Origin: CAYRFQ01 sp964423615
GTDB lineage: Bacteria; Planctomycetota; Planctomycetia; Gemmatales; Gemmataceae
Direction of reading: 5' to 3'
Length of the DNA stretch: 64,000 nucleotides
Assembly (NCBI GenBank): GCA_964423615.1
Contig: CAYRFQ010000001.1
Coordinates: 248,001 to 312,000 of the forward strand
The position numbers and the translations under genes are program-made. Positions 44,457-54,045 of the stretch are shown piece after piece. Under the pieces are notes generated by a model, which did no database searches, was not told the DNA's origin, and saw only the letters and a list, made by a program, of their open reading frames with translations. Numbering within the stretch: the first letter of the stretch is position 1; each line of letters opens with the position of its first letter.

Positions 44457-46976
44457 ATGTCTCGACTTGTTTCTCTTGTAACGCTTTTAATGTGTAGCTC
44501 CTCGATGTTTGCGGATGCTCCTGCGAGTGATAAACGCATTTTGCCCGGCATCCAACCAAGTGGAATGATCAAGTTACCAAACACTTGGTCCATTCAACCA
44601 GCAGGAAATCAAATTGAAGTTGGCGACCTCCCGGTCAACTCGGCTCTGCATCCAAACGGGCGCTGGCTTGCTGTGCTACATGCTGGTTACGGAGACCACG
44701 AAATCATCACGATAGATGTGAAAGCGAAAAAGCCCTATCGTCAAAATCGAGTAAACCTCAAGGCTACTTTCTACGGGTTGAGATTTTCTCGAGACGGCAA
44801 GACGCTTTACGCGAGCGGGGGAGAATTTGAAGTCATTCACGCTTTTGATTTCAAAAATGGGATTCTCTCGAATCCTCGTCAATTTCAAGTCTCCGAAAAA
44901 AAGTTCATCGTTGGCGGAGTCGACATCGATCCGAAAGGTAAGTTACTTTTTGCAACCGGTGTTTGGGGACATGCCGTTTGTATTCTGCCGAATACTCGAC
45001 CACAGGACAAGGTTCTGATCTCACTCGGCAATGAGAGCTACCCCTACACGTGTCTCTGTGATTCCAAAGGCAAGTATCTGTATGTGAGTCTCTGGAACAA
45101 GGCTCAAGTGGCTGTGGTCGACATCGCCAAGAAAAAAGTCATTCGGACATTGCAAACCGAACGGCACCCAACCGAGATGATCTTGGGACCTGAGGATAAC
45201 ACCTTGTTTGTTGCTTGCTCCAACTCGACGAAGGTGAGTGTCATTGAACTGAAAAACGGAAAGAACCTTGAAACGATTGCTTGTGCTCTTTACCCCAATG
45301 CTCCATCGGGGAATACGCCAAACAGTCTGGACCTAACGCCTGATGGTCAAATTCTGTTTGTAGCCAACGCGGACGCCAACAACGTCGCTGTTTTCAATGT
45401 AGCCAAGCCAGGGAAGTCTCGACCACTTGGTTTTATCCCGGTGGGCATGTATCCAACCTCGGTTCGCTATAACCCCAAAGCCAAAAAGATTTATGTGGTC
45501 AATGGCCGTGGGACGACACCCAAAGCGAACCCCAAGGGACCCAACCCGAACTTAAAGAAGAACCAAACAATCCGGGAGTATATCGCCAGGTTGTACCGGG
45601 GTACTGTGAGTATCATTGATATGCCTGACGAGGAAAAGATGGTTGCTTTCACGAAGACCGCCTATAAGTGCAGCCCTCTACAAAAGAACTCCAAAGTAGT
45701 TGGTCCCATTCCAAAGAATAGTCCCATTCCGGCAAAACTGGGTGATCCTAGCCCCATAAAATACTGTATCTATGTTATTCGTGAGAACCGCACGTATGAT
45801 CAAGTCTTTGGTGACATCCAACGGGGTAACGGAGATCCTGACCTGTGTCTTTTTCCGAAGAAGATCACTCCCAACGCACATCGCCTGGCTGACCAATTTG
45901 TGTTGCTCGACAATTTCTATGTCGAGGGAGAAGTTTCGGCCGATGGTCATGAGTGGTCGATGGGGGCGTATGCTACGGATTTCGTTAAACGTGTGTGGCC
46001 TTTAAGCTACCGAGGCAGCCCCACCAAGAAAATGAGCATTTATCCATCCGAAGGAATCTTCGACTCGATTGCTCGTCCAGCTGGTGGTTATATCTGGGAC
46101 CGGTGTGCGGAAGCCAAGGTGAGCTATCGAAGTTATGGAGAGTGGGTCAAGAATGGCAAAACCCCCAACGACCCTGCGACGGCGATGGTGAAAGCTCTGG
46201 AAGGGCACATTGATCCGAAGTTTCGCAGTTATGACCTAGATTACCCGGACGTGAACCGGGCCAAGCGTTTCATCTCGGAGCTGAAACGCTTCGAGAAACA
46301 GGGAGGCATGCCGCAACTATCGATCGTTCGTCTGCCCAATGACCATACCTACGGTACCCGTCCCGGCAAGCCGACTCCGACAGCGATGGTTGCGGAGAAC
46401 GATCTGGCACTGGGGCTTTTGGTCGAAGCGGTCAGCAAGAGCAAGTTTTGGAAGGAAACAGCAATCTTTGTTGTCGAGGACGATGCCCAAAATGGTTCTG
46501 ATCACGTCGATGCCCACCGGACCGTTGCCCTGGTCATCAGTCCTTACACTCAGCATGGAAAGTTGGATTCGACCATGTACTCGACTGCCAGTATGCTGAG
46601 AACGATGGAGTTGATACTCGGGCTGAAGCCGATGAGTCAGTTTGACGCAGCAGCGCGGCCGATGTACAACGCTTTCCAAGCCAAGCCCACGTTTCGCACC
46701 TACACCCATGTCGTTCCGGATACAGACATGAAGGCGCTGAACAAGAAAACAGCCTGGGGTGCCAAACTATCCGAGAAATTTGATCTGACCAAAGAAGATG
46801 CCGCTGATGACCTGCTTTTCAATGAAGTGATTTGGCGATCTGTGAAAGGTCCCGATTCTCCAATGCCTGCACCAGTTCGAGCTGCTTTTGTCTTCCCACA
46901 TTCGGATGACGACGATGACGATGACGATGGTCCTGAGAGGAAAAAGGAGATCGAAAGGCCAATGGAAAAGAAATGA
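44457..46976 (+). CDS. Exported YncE-like beta-propeller / phosphoesterase fusion
   Basis: The 839-residue product starts with a signal peptide (MSRLVSLVTLLMCSSSMFADA). The N-terminal half is a YncE-type seven-bladed propeller (VNSALHPNGRWLAVLHAG, YLYVSLWNKAQVAVVDIAKKKVIRTL, LDLTPDGQILFVANADANNVAVFNV). From about residue 430 it has phosphoesterase/alkaline-phosphatase-like motifs: YVIRENRTYDQVFGD, LDNFYVEGEVSADGHEWSM, VVEDDAQNGSDHVDAHRT. The C-terminus is a run of aspartates followed by a basic tail. I prefer ATG 44457, with TTTGGAG upstream, over 44421. Substrate unknown; periplasmic. Confidence 0.9.
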   Translation: MSRLVSLVTLLMCSSSMFADAPASDKRILPGIQPSGMIKLPNTWSIQPAGNQIEVGDLPVNSALHPNGRWLAVLHAGYGDHEIITIDVKAKKPYRQNRVNLKATFYGLRFSRDGKTLYASGGEFEVIHAFDFKNGILSNPRQFQVSEKKFIVGGVDIDPKGKLLFATGVWGHAVCILPNTRPQDKVLISLGNESYPYTCLCDSKGKYLYVSLWNKAQVAVVDIAKKKVIRTLQTERHPTEMILGPEDNTLFVACSNSTKVSVIELKNGKNLETIACALYPNAPSGNTPNSLDLTPDGQILFVANADANNVAVFNVAKPGKSRPLGFIPVGMYPTSVRYNPKAKKIYVVNGRGTTPKANPKGPNPNLKKNQTIREYIARLYRGTVSIIDMPDEEKMVAFTKTAYKCSPLQKNSKVVGPIPKNSPIPAKLGDPSPIKYCIYVIRENRTYDQVFGDIQRGNGDPDLCLFPKKITPNAHRLADQFVLLDNFYVEGEVSADGHEWSMGAYATDFVKRVWPLSYRGSPTKKMSIYPSEGIFDSIARPAGGYIWDRCAEAKVSYRSYGEWVKNGKTPNDPATAMVKALEGHIDPKFRSYDLDYPDVNRAKRFISELKRFEKQGGMPQLSIVRLPNDHTYGTRPGKPTPTAMVAENDLALGLLVEAVSKSKFWKETAIFVVEDDAQNGSDHVDAHRTVALVISPYTQHGKLDSTMYSTASMLRTMELILGLKPMSQFDAAARPMYNAFQAKPTFRTYTHVVPDTDMKALNKKTAWGAKLSEKFDLTKEDAADDLLFNEVIWRSVKGPDSPMPAPVRAAFVFPHSDDDDDDDDGPERKKEIERPMEKK

Positions 46977-47449
46977 CGGGAATGGTTGTTCGATTTGGGT
47001 TGGAACGATCGAAGAGTTCAAAAACTGTCCGGATGTACTGGAGACAGAATTGCGGGAGGTCTTGCAAGCTCAGCAGGACCTCTGCCGGACTTTAGGGAGA
47101 GTTGAAATCGCGATATCATTCGGCCCGTCTCTGATTCCGTTTATCGAGGTTAACGTTGGTGTTGGGTACAGGTTGCGGTCACCGAACCCATGAGCCCAGC
47201 ACGTTCCCCGATTTGGTCCGGTTTGGTCCGGTTTGCTCCGGTTTGACATCTCCTCCCCGTTGGGATAGTCGGATGGCTAGGAGTCGTGTTGGTTCTGGCT
47301 CTTTGAGTTCCGTGGGTTCTTCTACGTCCAGGATTTCTAGCCCTTTTGAGGCTGAACATTCAACACACTACACTTGTTTACCGACTACACCAGCGGAGAG
47401 ATGGACTTTGAAAATGGAACACCATTACCAAATACAACCATGAATCGTT
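46977..47449. other. Intergenic region with a short tandem repeat
   Basis: A 473-bp spacer between convergent genes. It contains the 10-bp tandem repeat at 47211-47247 and a fragment similar to the repeat family seen at 49.0 and 50.7 kb (around 47340-47370). No gene seen. Confidence 0.5.
47211..47247. repeat. 10-bp tandem repeat
   Basis: About 3.7 copies of GTTTGGTCCG (one copy reads GTTTGCTCCG) in a non-coding spacer. Confidence 0.85.
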
Positions 47450-48811
47450 CTATTGTGACACAGGTACTTTCGGTGTTCGGAATGCTTTACCACCCTCACC
47501 TCGGGGATCGATAAGCCGTGGTGGCTCGGTCCGATTCTTGGCAATCCATGTCTCGACAATGCGAATCAAGTTAGCGTGTTTCGCGGAAAGGTCCTTCGTT
47601 TCTCCGAGATCCGTGGACAGGTCATAGACTTCCCACTTTGTCTTTTTCTTGACGAGTTTCCACTGCCCGTGTCGGACACCTCGTTGGAGTCTTTTTCTCC
47701 CCCACTCCCAATACATGAATTTGTGCCGTTTTTGCTTGCCGTTGGTTAGAAGCGTGGGCACGAACGAAATACCATCGATGTCTTTCGGCAACAACTTGGA
47801 TGCACCGGCTAGATCGGCGAAAGTCGGCATGAGGTCGGGGAAATAAATGGGAAGGTCGGTGACTTGGCCGGGTTTGATCTTGCCGGGCCAGCGAACGATG
47901 AACGGAACTCGAAGCCCGCCTTCGTGTAGAGACCTTTTGAAACCTCGAAAGGGTCCGCAAGAGTTGAGAGTTCCGTCATTGCGCATCGAAGCTCCGTTAT
48001 CGGACGAGAAGATGACGATCGTGTTGTCGTCGATTCCCAACTCTTGGAGGAGTGCGAATAGCTCTCCAACGTGACGGTCTACCATTAGGTTGAAGGCTGC
48101 ATGGCCTCTGGTCCTCATTGGCCAGGGTTTGTCTTTCACGGCCAACCAGGCAGGATCATTAGAGGGTATCTGGTATCGGGCGTGAGGGGGTGTCCAGGGG
48201 GCGTAGCAGAAAAATGGCTTCTGTTTATTATCGCGAATCCATTTTTTCATCTCTCGAAAGATGAGATTTTGTGTGTGGCGTTTTGCCTCGGGAAGTTTTG
48301 GGTTCAAGTCGTAGCGTTTTCCTGTGTCGACAAGAAAGGATGGGTAATAATTGTGCGCGTGGACTTGATCGTAGTAACCAAAGAATCGATCGAAGCCCTG
48401 CTTTTCGGGGACTCCTTCGGTGTCCACATCACCGAGTCCCCACTTGCCAAACCCACCTGTGGCATAGCCTGCTTGTTTGAGCACTTCGGTCAACGTCACG
48501 ACTTCATCGGGCAACGGCGCTCCCCCGCCGTTCACCCGAAGGGGAGTGTGTCCAGTATGTTGGCCAGTCATGATCGTACTCCGTGACGGGGCACAAACGG
48601 TGCTCCCGCTGTAGGCATCGGTGAATCGTATGCCCTGGGCGGCCATGCGGTCGAGGTTTGGTGTTTTATAAGACTTCTGGCCGTAGCAGCTGAGGTCGGC
48701 ATATCCCATATCATCGACGATGACGTAAATGATGTTTGGGCGCTGTTGAGCAAGGCCATTACTTGCCATCAGAAGCAAGGTGGCGAACGTCGCCAATTGA
48801 TACGATCTCAT
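47450..48811 (-). CDS. Exported sulfatase (arylsulfatase A type)
   Basis: Hydrolyses sulfate esters, probably from polysaccharides. The 453-residue product has a signal peptide (LATFATLLLMASNGLAQ), the metal-binding NIIYVIVDDMGYADLSCYG and the formylglycine site CAPSRSTIMTG (C73), followed by TGHTPLR and GGFGKWGLGD, and the late metal ligands FSSDNGA. The catalytic cysteine needs conversion by a formylglycine-generating enzyme not seen in this window. The start at 48811 has AAGGAC upstream; the longer frame enters a repeat sequence. Confidence 0.94.
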   Translation of the reverse strand: MRSYQLATFATLLLMASNGLAQQRPNIIYVIVDDMGYADLSCYGQKSYKTPNLDRMAAQGIRFTDAYSGSTVCAPSRSTIMTGQHTGHTPLRVNGGGAPLPDEVVTLTEVLKQAGYATGGFGKWGLGDVDTEGVPEKQGFDRFFGYYDQVHAHNYYPSFLVDTGKRYDLNPKLPEAKRHTQNLIFREMKKWIRDNKQKPFFCYAPWTPPHARYQIPSNDPAWLAVKDKPWPMRTRGHAAFNLMVDRHVGELFALLQELGIDDNTIVIFSSDNGASMRNDGTLNSCGPFRGFKRSLHEGGLRVPFIVRWPGKIKPGQVTDLPIYFPDLMPTFADLAGASKLLPKDIDGISFVPTLLTNGKQKRHKFMYWEWGRKRLQRGVRHGQWKLVKKKTKWEVYDLSTDLGETKDLSAKHANLIRIVETWIAKNRTEPPRLIDPRGEGGKAFRTPKVPVSQ

Positions 48812-48896
48812 ACGATAGTCCTTTGTGCGGAAGAATGCAGGCCAGTTTTCTACTCTTGAACCATTGTCGCCGTCCAAGATCCGATGTTTTAGGTGT

Positions 48897-49190
48897 GCCT
48901 CTGGATTTTGGAATTCTATGTTCGTTGCAGGGACACGCAAGAGGGGTGGACTTGACTGAAGTCCAGAAACAGTACATGCGAGGTGCTTTCGTATATATAG
49001 GTGTGATGTTGTTCTGGTTCTTTGGGTCCCTTGGGTTTACACCCACGGCGAGGGTCGATCGTCCCTTCGGGGCTGACAATACAAAACACGAATCGTAGTT
49101 AATCTTCCACTCGTGGCGTGTCTTCGGCCATGAAAAAGTACACGCGAGCCGCGTGAAACTACAATTGTTTGGCCAATCTAAATCCCAAGA
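48897..49190 (+). repeat. Intergenic repeat, left copy
   Basis: Contains the block CTCTGGATTTTGGAATTC and on to TTCGT (about 28 bp), then ACACCCACGGC, then CTGACAATACAAAACACGAA and the palindrome start GTACACGCGAGCCGCGTG (49139-49156). The same elements in the same order and orientation occur at 50569-50870 on the other side of the D-threonine-aldolase-type gene. Confidence 0.75.
49139..49156. repeat. Dispersed palindrome, truncated copy
   Basis: GTACACGCGAGCCGCGTG matches the 21-bp palindrome of 17743-17763 except for the last three bases. It lies at the end of the left direct repeat. Confidence 0.8.
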
Positions 49191-49247
49191 TACAGCGGAA
49201 CATCCGATCTTTTTTTGGTAGTTGTCTATCTGTTGTATTCTTCGTTT

Positions 49248-50366
49248 TCAAACAGTTAGCACGCGATCTCGTCCAGCTATTTCCCACTGGTCAACAACTT
49301 TCCCGTTTTCGATCACATAGGCCTGTTGATGTATGTTACACGTAGGACATATATGAGTCGGGATGGCGTATATTTCGGAACCGATCTGGAACTGATCCGC
49401 CGCAGATGTTTCGATTACCATGTGCTCTTCGTTTTGTAGCAGTGTTTGATACTCGGGAACGTTTATCAACTTGCTCCGTTTACCTGCTGGAGGATCCGCA
49501 GCGATGGCTTTGTGGCCAAGATCGAGTGTTAAACGGTTCTGTCTCGGTTTACTAATCACCCGGGTTAGAACGATGGCGGCAGGGACGAATCCAGACATAT
49601 CGGGGAATCGTTCTCCGTAGCCGTGGTCATGCAAAATGCAAGTCCCTGGAGAACATTCCAACCCGGGAATTTCCATCTCCGCGTAGAGTGGGAACGTTGG
49701 CGTTCCCCCGACCACAATAGTCGGAACGGAATGGCCTTGACGAACTAAGCGTTCTCGAAACTCCAAGACCGGCGCAAGCTGAGCATTGACTGCCGACGCA
49801 CGTTCGCCGAAATCCGTCTGGTGATTGTGTCCGTCGTAGACCTGGAGACCTCTGACTTCAAGGCTTGGTAATTCTTCGAGTAGTTTATATAAATCGGCAG
49901 CAGCATCTCCCGGAGTTATCCCCGTTCGATCCTGGCCGACGTTGATATCAACGAATACCCCGACTTGCTGACCGGCCTGAGTCATAACGGCCGAGAGATT
50001 TTTAGCCGCCTGTGGGTTATCCATGAGGACAGCGAACTGAATGTTCGGATACTTTTGGATCAAATTGGCTATACGATGACAATTCGGTCCAACCATGGGA
50101 TATGCAATGAGTATGTCGAGGACTCCACAATTCGCCAACATCTCGGCTTCCGCTATTGTTGCGCACTTATGCTTGGTTATCCCCATTTCCAATTCCATGT
50201 CTACGATCTGTGGCGTTTTGTGAGTCTTGACATGAGGACGTAATCGGGAGGGGTCCTTTGCGATTTTCAATGTTCGAGCGATGTTGTTCTGGATCAATTC
50301 TTTGTAGAAAAGTAGCGATGGAGTATAGATCGAATCGGTGTCATGGAGAGTATAATCTGGTTTCAT
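49248..50366 (-). CDS. PLP-dependent D-threonine aldolase / D-serine dehydratase-like enzyme
   Basis: A fold-type III PLP enzyme. The 372-residue product has the PLP lysine in RPHVKTHKT (K47), the alanine-racemase-type barrel (VFVDINVGQDRTGI, VVGGTPTFP) and the C-terminal metal site with H and C in THICPTCN. These fit the D-threonine aldolase / DSD1 family, which acts on D-hydroxyamino acids; the true substrate is uncertain. The gene lies alone between two copies of a direct repeat, oriented opposite to proC and guaA. Confidence 0.9.
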   Translation of the reverse strand: MKPDYTLHDTDSIYTPSLLFYKELIQNNIARTLKIAKDPSRLRPHVKTHKTPQIVDMELEMGITKHKCATIAEAEMLANCGVLDILIAYPMVGPNCHRIANLIQKYPNIQFAVLMDNPQAAKNLSAVMTQAGQQVGVFVDINVGQDRTGITPGDAAADLYKLLEELPSLEVRGLQVYDGHNHQTDFGERASAVNAQLAPVLEFRERLVRQGHSVPTIVVGGTPTFPLYAEMEIPGLECSPGTCILHDHGYGERFPDMSGFVPAAIVLTRVISKPRQNRLTLDLGHKAIAADPPAGKRSKLINVPEYQTLLQNEEHMVIETSAADQFQIGSEIYAIPTHICPTCNIHQQAYVIENGKVVDQWEIAGRDRVLTV

Positions 50367-50568
50367 GGTTGGTTCACTCGTTGGTTTGGTCAGTTTGATG
50401 CCGGTATCAGGGGTTGTGTCCTAGTTATGTCGAACGTACCTTCGACAATGTCGGCAGCTGGCTTTGCAAACGGTTTTTCTGGAGCCGGAAACTAGGTGGT
50501 CAGCTAGCAGTCTTCTCATACTACCATACAACCTGGAAGAAATTCGAGTATCCGCGACTTGGGTGTGG

Positions 50569-50870
50569 GCCTCTGGATTTTGGAATTCTATGTTCGTCGT
50601 AGGTCCACGGGAGCCGCTTGGGCTTAACTGCAATCCAGAAAAAGGAGTTCCGTGGTTTCACACCCACGGCTAGGATCTTTCGCCCCTCCGAGGCTGAAAA
50701 TCAAAAACACGACATTTGCTTTATCCGACTAACCTCGAGACTGACAATACAAAACACGAATCTTATTTATTCTTCCATCCGTTGCGTGTGTCTACGGCGA
50801 TGAAAAAGTACACGCGAGCCGCGTGTACCTATGATTTTCTAATAAATCCAAATTCCAAAATACCGAGTAG
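50569..50870 (+). repeat. Intergenic repeat, right copy
   Basis: Diverged copy of 48897-49190: the same CTCTGGATTTTGGAATTC block, CACACCCACGGCTAGGATC, CTGACAATACAAAACACGAA, then the full palindrome at 50808-50828 (arms GTACACGCG/CGCGTGTAC). It has an extra partial duplication of the middle (two 'GAG.CTGA.AAT' segments). Confidence 0.75.
50808..50828. repeat. Dispersed palindrome, full copy
   Basis: Identical to 17743-17763: arms GTACACGCG and CGCGTGTAC, loop AGC. Preceded by TGAAAAA as in the 49139 copy, followed by CTATGA. Confidence 0.85.
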
Positions 50871-50973
50871 CACAACTCGTGAGAAGGCCCTTACCAACTT
50901 ATTCGAGGCGGACTATAATACAGTTCCTTCGACAACAACATCGAAGCTAATCCCCACTTGGGAGACTGACAAC

Positions 50974-51795
50974 ATGACATTGTCGAACCTTGGTCCGATA
51001 GGTTTTTTGGGCGCTGGGAAGATGGCCACCGCACTGGCTGCGGGATGGATTGCTGCCGATTGTGTGACTCCGGCACAGATCACGGCATGCGATCCGGTGG
51101 GTGGGGCCCGCGATGCCTTTCGGGGAGCAACGGGAGCCGAAGTCGGGACCGACAATCGTGGTTTGGTGGAGTCTTCCTCGATCGTTGTGTTGGCGGTCAA
51201 ACCGCAGGTCGCTCGTGGAGTGCTTGAGGAAATCTCGGGATTATTGACGAATCGGCATCTCTTGATTTCGATCGTTGCGGGCATCAAACTCGAACAATTA
51301 CGGTCGTTGACAAATAGCACCGTTAGGCTCGTCAGGATCATGCCGAATACTCCCTGTTTGGTGGGCACCAGCGCAGCAGGTTATTCGCCAGGCCCCAACG
51401 CAACGCAGGAAGACGTGCAAGTCATCGATCGATTGATGAATGTTGTGGGCAAAGCGTTCGCAGTACCCGAACATCTGCTCGATGCTGTGACGGGCCTTAG
51501 CGGAAGCGGACCGGCCTATGTTTATGCTATGATTGAGGCCCTGAGCGACGGTGGTGTTCGGGTTGGCTTGCCGCGAGATATTGCGACGACTTTGGCCGCC
51601 CAAACGGTGCTTGGGGCTGCGAAGATGGTTCTCGAAACGGGTCTCCACACCGGGCAACTCAAAGATATGGTGGCGAGTCCGGGAGGCACGACCATCGCTG
51701 GACTCCACGCTCTCGAACTGGGCGGGGTCCGTGGTGCTTTGATGAATGCTGTCCAAGCCGCCACGGAACGAAGCCAACAACTGGGCCAAGGTTAA
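50974..51795 (+). CDS. proC: Pyrroline-5-carboxylate reductase
   Basis: Last step of proline synthesis, NAD(P)H-dependent reduction of pyrroline-5-carboxylate. The 273-residue product has the Rossmann motif FLGAGKMATALAAGW (residues 10-24), the segment VRIMPNTPCLVG, the active-site region GLSGSGPAYVY and the signature SPGGTTIAGLHALE. ATG 50974 is preceded by GGAG and matches the family length; upstream in-frame codons lie in repeat DNA. guaA follows after 102 bp. Confidence 0.95.
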   Translation: MTLSNLGPIGFLGAGKMATALAAGWIAADCVTPAQITACDPVGGARDAFRGATGAEVGTDNRGLVESSSIVVLAVKPQVARGVLEEISGLLTNRHLLISIVAGIKLEQLRSLTNSTVRLVRIMPNTPCLVGTSAAGYSPGPNATQEDVQVIDRLMNVVGKAFAVPEHLLDAVTGLSGSGPAYVYAMIEALSDGGVRVGLPRDIATTLAAQTVLGAAKMVLETGLHTGQLKDMVASPGGTTIAGLHALELGGVRGALMNAVQAATERSQQLGQG

Positions 51796-51897
51796 ACGAC
51801 TTTCCTCTCGACTTTTTCCTCCTGCCATTCCATTTACAACCAACACCACCGGCCACAACCGGTAGGGTAAGCATTCCCTTTTCGGATGGATTAACAT

Positions 51898-53451
51898 ATG
51901 TCAGTCATGTCGGAACACGAACGCATTTTAGTTTTGGATTTTGGTTCGCAGTACAGCCAATTGATCGCGCGGCGTATCCGTGAGCAAAATGTTTTCACTC
52001 AAATCGTCCGGCACGATTTACCCGTTGGGCGGATCGAAGAATTGAATCCCAAAGGGATCATTTTCTCTGGCGGGCCGAATAGCGTCTACGTCGACAACGC
52101 TCCGAAGTGCGACCCAGCGATTTTCGATTTGAATGTTCCTGTGTTGGGGATTTGTTATGGAATGCAACTCGCTTGTCACATCCTTGGGAGTCAGGTCGAT
52201 CCAACGCCAACGCGAGAATACGGTCGCACACATGTTCAAGTTACCAACGCGGACAGGCTATTCAGCGGGATTCCGAGTGAGACCGAAGTATGGATGAGTC
52301 ACGGGGATCAAATCCAAGCGATCAATGGCGAATTTATGACCCTCGCGGGCACCAAGACGTGTCCAGTCGCCGCTGTGAAACATCGCTCTCGTCCGGTCTT
52401 CGGATTACAATTTCATCCCGAAGTCACACACACGACCCACGGAAGTCGAATTCTTCGTAATTTCTTGTACGAAGTGTGTCAGTGTAGCGGCGACTGGAAG
52501 ATATCCTCGATCGTTGAGCAGACTATCGAAGAGGTTCGCCAAAAGATCGGAACGAGCCGAGTCATCTGCGGACTATCAGGCGGTGTGGACTCGTCCGTGA
52601 CGGCGGCGTTGCTCGCGAGAGCTATTGGTGATCGGTGTTCGTGCATCTTTGTAGACAACGGTCTTCTCCGCCAAGGTGAGATGGAAACTGTGCGGCGGAC
52701 GTTTGCTGAGCATTTCCAGACTGACCTCCACGTTGTCGATGCGCAAGCCCAATTTTTGTCCGCTCTCGAGGGAGTCATCGACCCACAAGAGAAACGGCGG
52801 ATTATCGGCCACAAGTTTATCGAAGTGTTCAAGGCGGAAGCCGAACACATCGAAGATGCCAAATTTTTGGCACAGGGGACGCTATATCCTGACGTCATTG
52901 AGAGCGGTGGTGCGAAAGACGGCCCTGCGGCCACCATCAAGACTCATCACAACGTTGGCGGCCTCCCCGAAGAACTTGGATTTGAGTTGGTCGAACCGCT
53001 CAAAGATTTATTCAAGGACGAAGTTCGCAAACTGGCGCAGGAACTGGGTCTGCCCGACAAGATAACGTGGCGACATCCATTTCCTGGTCCGGGGTTAGCC
53101 GTGCGCTGTTTGGGGGAGATCACAGAAGAGCGCTTGGAAATCCTTCGTCAGGCTGACGCTATCTTCATCGAAGAACTCGAGAACGCCAAATTGTATCGAC
53201 AAACAGCACAAGCTTTCACGGTTTTGTTGCCCGTGCAATCGGTTGGCGTGATGGGCGACGGTCGCACCTATGAGAACGTCATCGCGCTTCGATGTGTTGA
53301 TACCGAAGACTTTATGACGGCCGATTGGAGTCGGCTCCCTTACGAATTGCTTGGGCGGACTTCGACCCGGATCATTAACTCAGTGAAGGGCGTGAATCGC
53401 GTTGTGTATGACATTAGCAGCAAACCGCCTGCGACGATTGAATGGGAATGA
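51898..53451 (+). CDS. guaA: GMP synthase (glutamine-hydrolysing)
   Basis: Converts XMP to GMP. The 517-residue product has the class I glutamine amidotransferase domain (catalytic C86 in GICYGMQLAC, and FHPEVTHT), the ATP-pyrophosphatase P-loop GLSGGVDSSV (about 223) and the dimerisation domain ending ISSKPPATIEWE, the canonical C-terminus. The next gene overlaps its end by 10 bp. A start at 51907 is also possible. Confidence 0.97.
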   Translation: MSVMSEHERILVLDFGSQYSQLIARRIREQNVFTQIVRHDLPVGRIEELNPKGIIFSGGPNSVYVDNAPKCDPAIFDLNVPVLGICYGMQLACHILGSQVDPTPTREYGRTHVQVTNADRLFSGIPSETEVWMSHGDQIQAINGEFMTLAGTKTCPVAAVKHRSRPVFGLQFHPEVTHTTHGSRILRNFLYEVCQCSGDWKISSIVEQTIEEVRQKIGTSRVICGLSGGVDSSVTAALLARAIGDRCSCIFVDNGLLRQGEMETVRRTFAEHFQTDLHVVDAQAQFLSALEGVIDPQEKRRIIGHKFIEVFKAEAEHIEDAKFLAQGTLYPDVIESGGAKDGPAATIKTHHNVGGLPEELGFELVEPLKDLFKDEVRKLAQELGLPDKITWRHPFPGPGLAVRCLGEITEERLEILRQADAIFIEELENAKLYRQTAQAFTVLLPVQSVGVMGDGRTYENVIALRCVDTEDFMTADWSRLPYELLGRTSTRIINSVKGVNRVVYDISSKPPATIEWE

Positions 53452-53939
53452 AGATGGAGTTTCCACAGGGATTTATGGGGTTTTGGTATGTCGGAGAAGA
53501 ACCTGTTTCACGAATTGACGTGAGTGAGTTTCGGGCTTTGTGTTATGCCGTAGCTCGACAACTTGGCGGAACCGTGAGTGGCTTTCGATTTGCATCGACC
53601 CTTGGGAATTTCCACAGTGCGACGTTGCATTGGGACTACGATAGGAAAACGGCGGACATCCTTTGTAATTGCCACCACTGGATCATTGCTTTTGCCAAGC
53701 CACGGAGTGACAGAGATTGGTTTTTGGAATTCCTTGACTATCCAGAGATCGCCGTTTTGGTTCGCTCAATGTGGAAATATCGTGTTCTGACGAAAATGGA
53801 ACTCGAAACGCTAATTACCGACGACCACTTGGACGCAATGGCACCGACAGACCGCAAGATGATTGCGAAGGGGAAACGAGCAGGTTTGCTTGGCAAGCCT
53901 TTGACAATCGGCGATGTAGTTTTCCACTTTTTAGATTGA
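53442..53939 (+). CDS. Protein of unknown function overlapping guaA
   Basis: The 165-residue product (MGMKMEFPQGFMGFWYVGEEPVSRIDVSEF...) is soluble with no motif I recognise. Three candidate starts lie close together (53442, 53448, 53454); the first overlaps the guaA stop region, so translation may be coupled. No RBS stands out inside the guaA end. Function unknown; the overlap suggests steady co-expression with GMP synthase. Confidence 0.72.
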   Translation: MGMKMEFPQGFMGFWYVGEEPVSRIDVSEFRALCYAVARQLGGTVSGFRFASTLGNFHSATLHWDYDRKTADILCNCHHWIIAFAKPRSDRDWFLEFLDYPEIAVLVRSMWKYRVLTKMELETLITDDHLDAMAPTDRKMIAKGKRAGLLGKPLTIGDVVFHFLD

Positions 53940-54045
53940 TCCATCGATCGACACGCCTGTTGAGAACTGCGGGCAATGGACCCCAGTAACGGGTGTATTC
54001 TGGGCTGCTATTTTATCCGCACATGTCTCAATAAGTCACGAGTCC

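Larger units (their letters stand above)
48812..49247. other. Intergenic region carrying the left copy of a direct repeat
   Basis: Apart from the repeat copy (48897-49190) no gene is visible. The region must hold the sulfatase promoter. Confidence 0.5.
50367..50973. other. Intergenic region carrying the right copy of a direct repeat
   Basis: A 607-bp spacer between the divergent D-threonine-aldolase-type gene and proC. It is mostly the repeat copy at 50569-50870. The proC frame is open upstream to 50716, but that part is repeat sequence. Confidence 0.5.
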
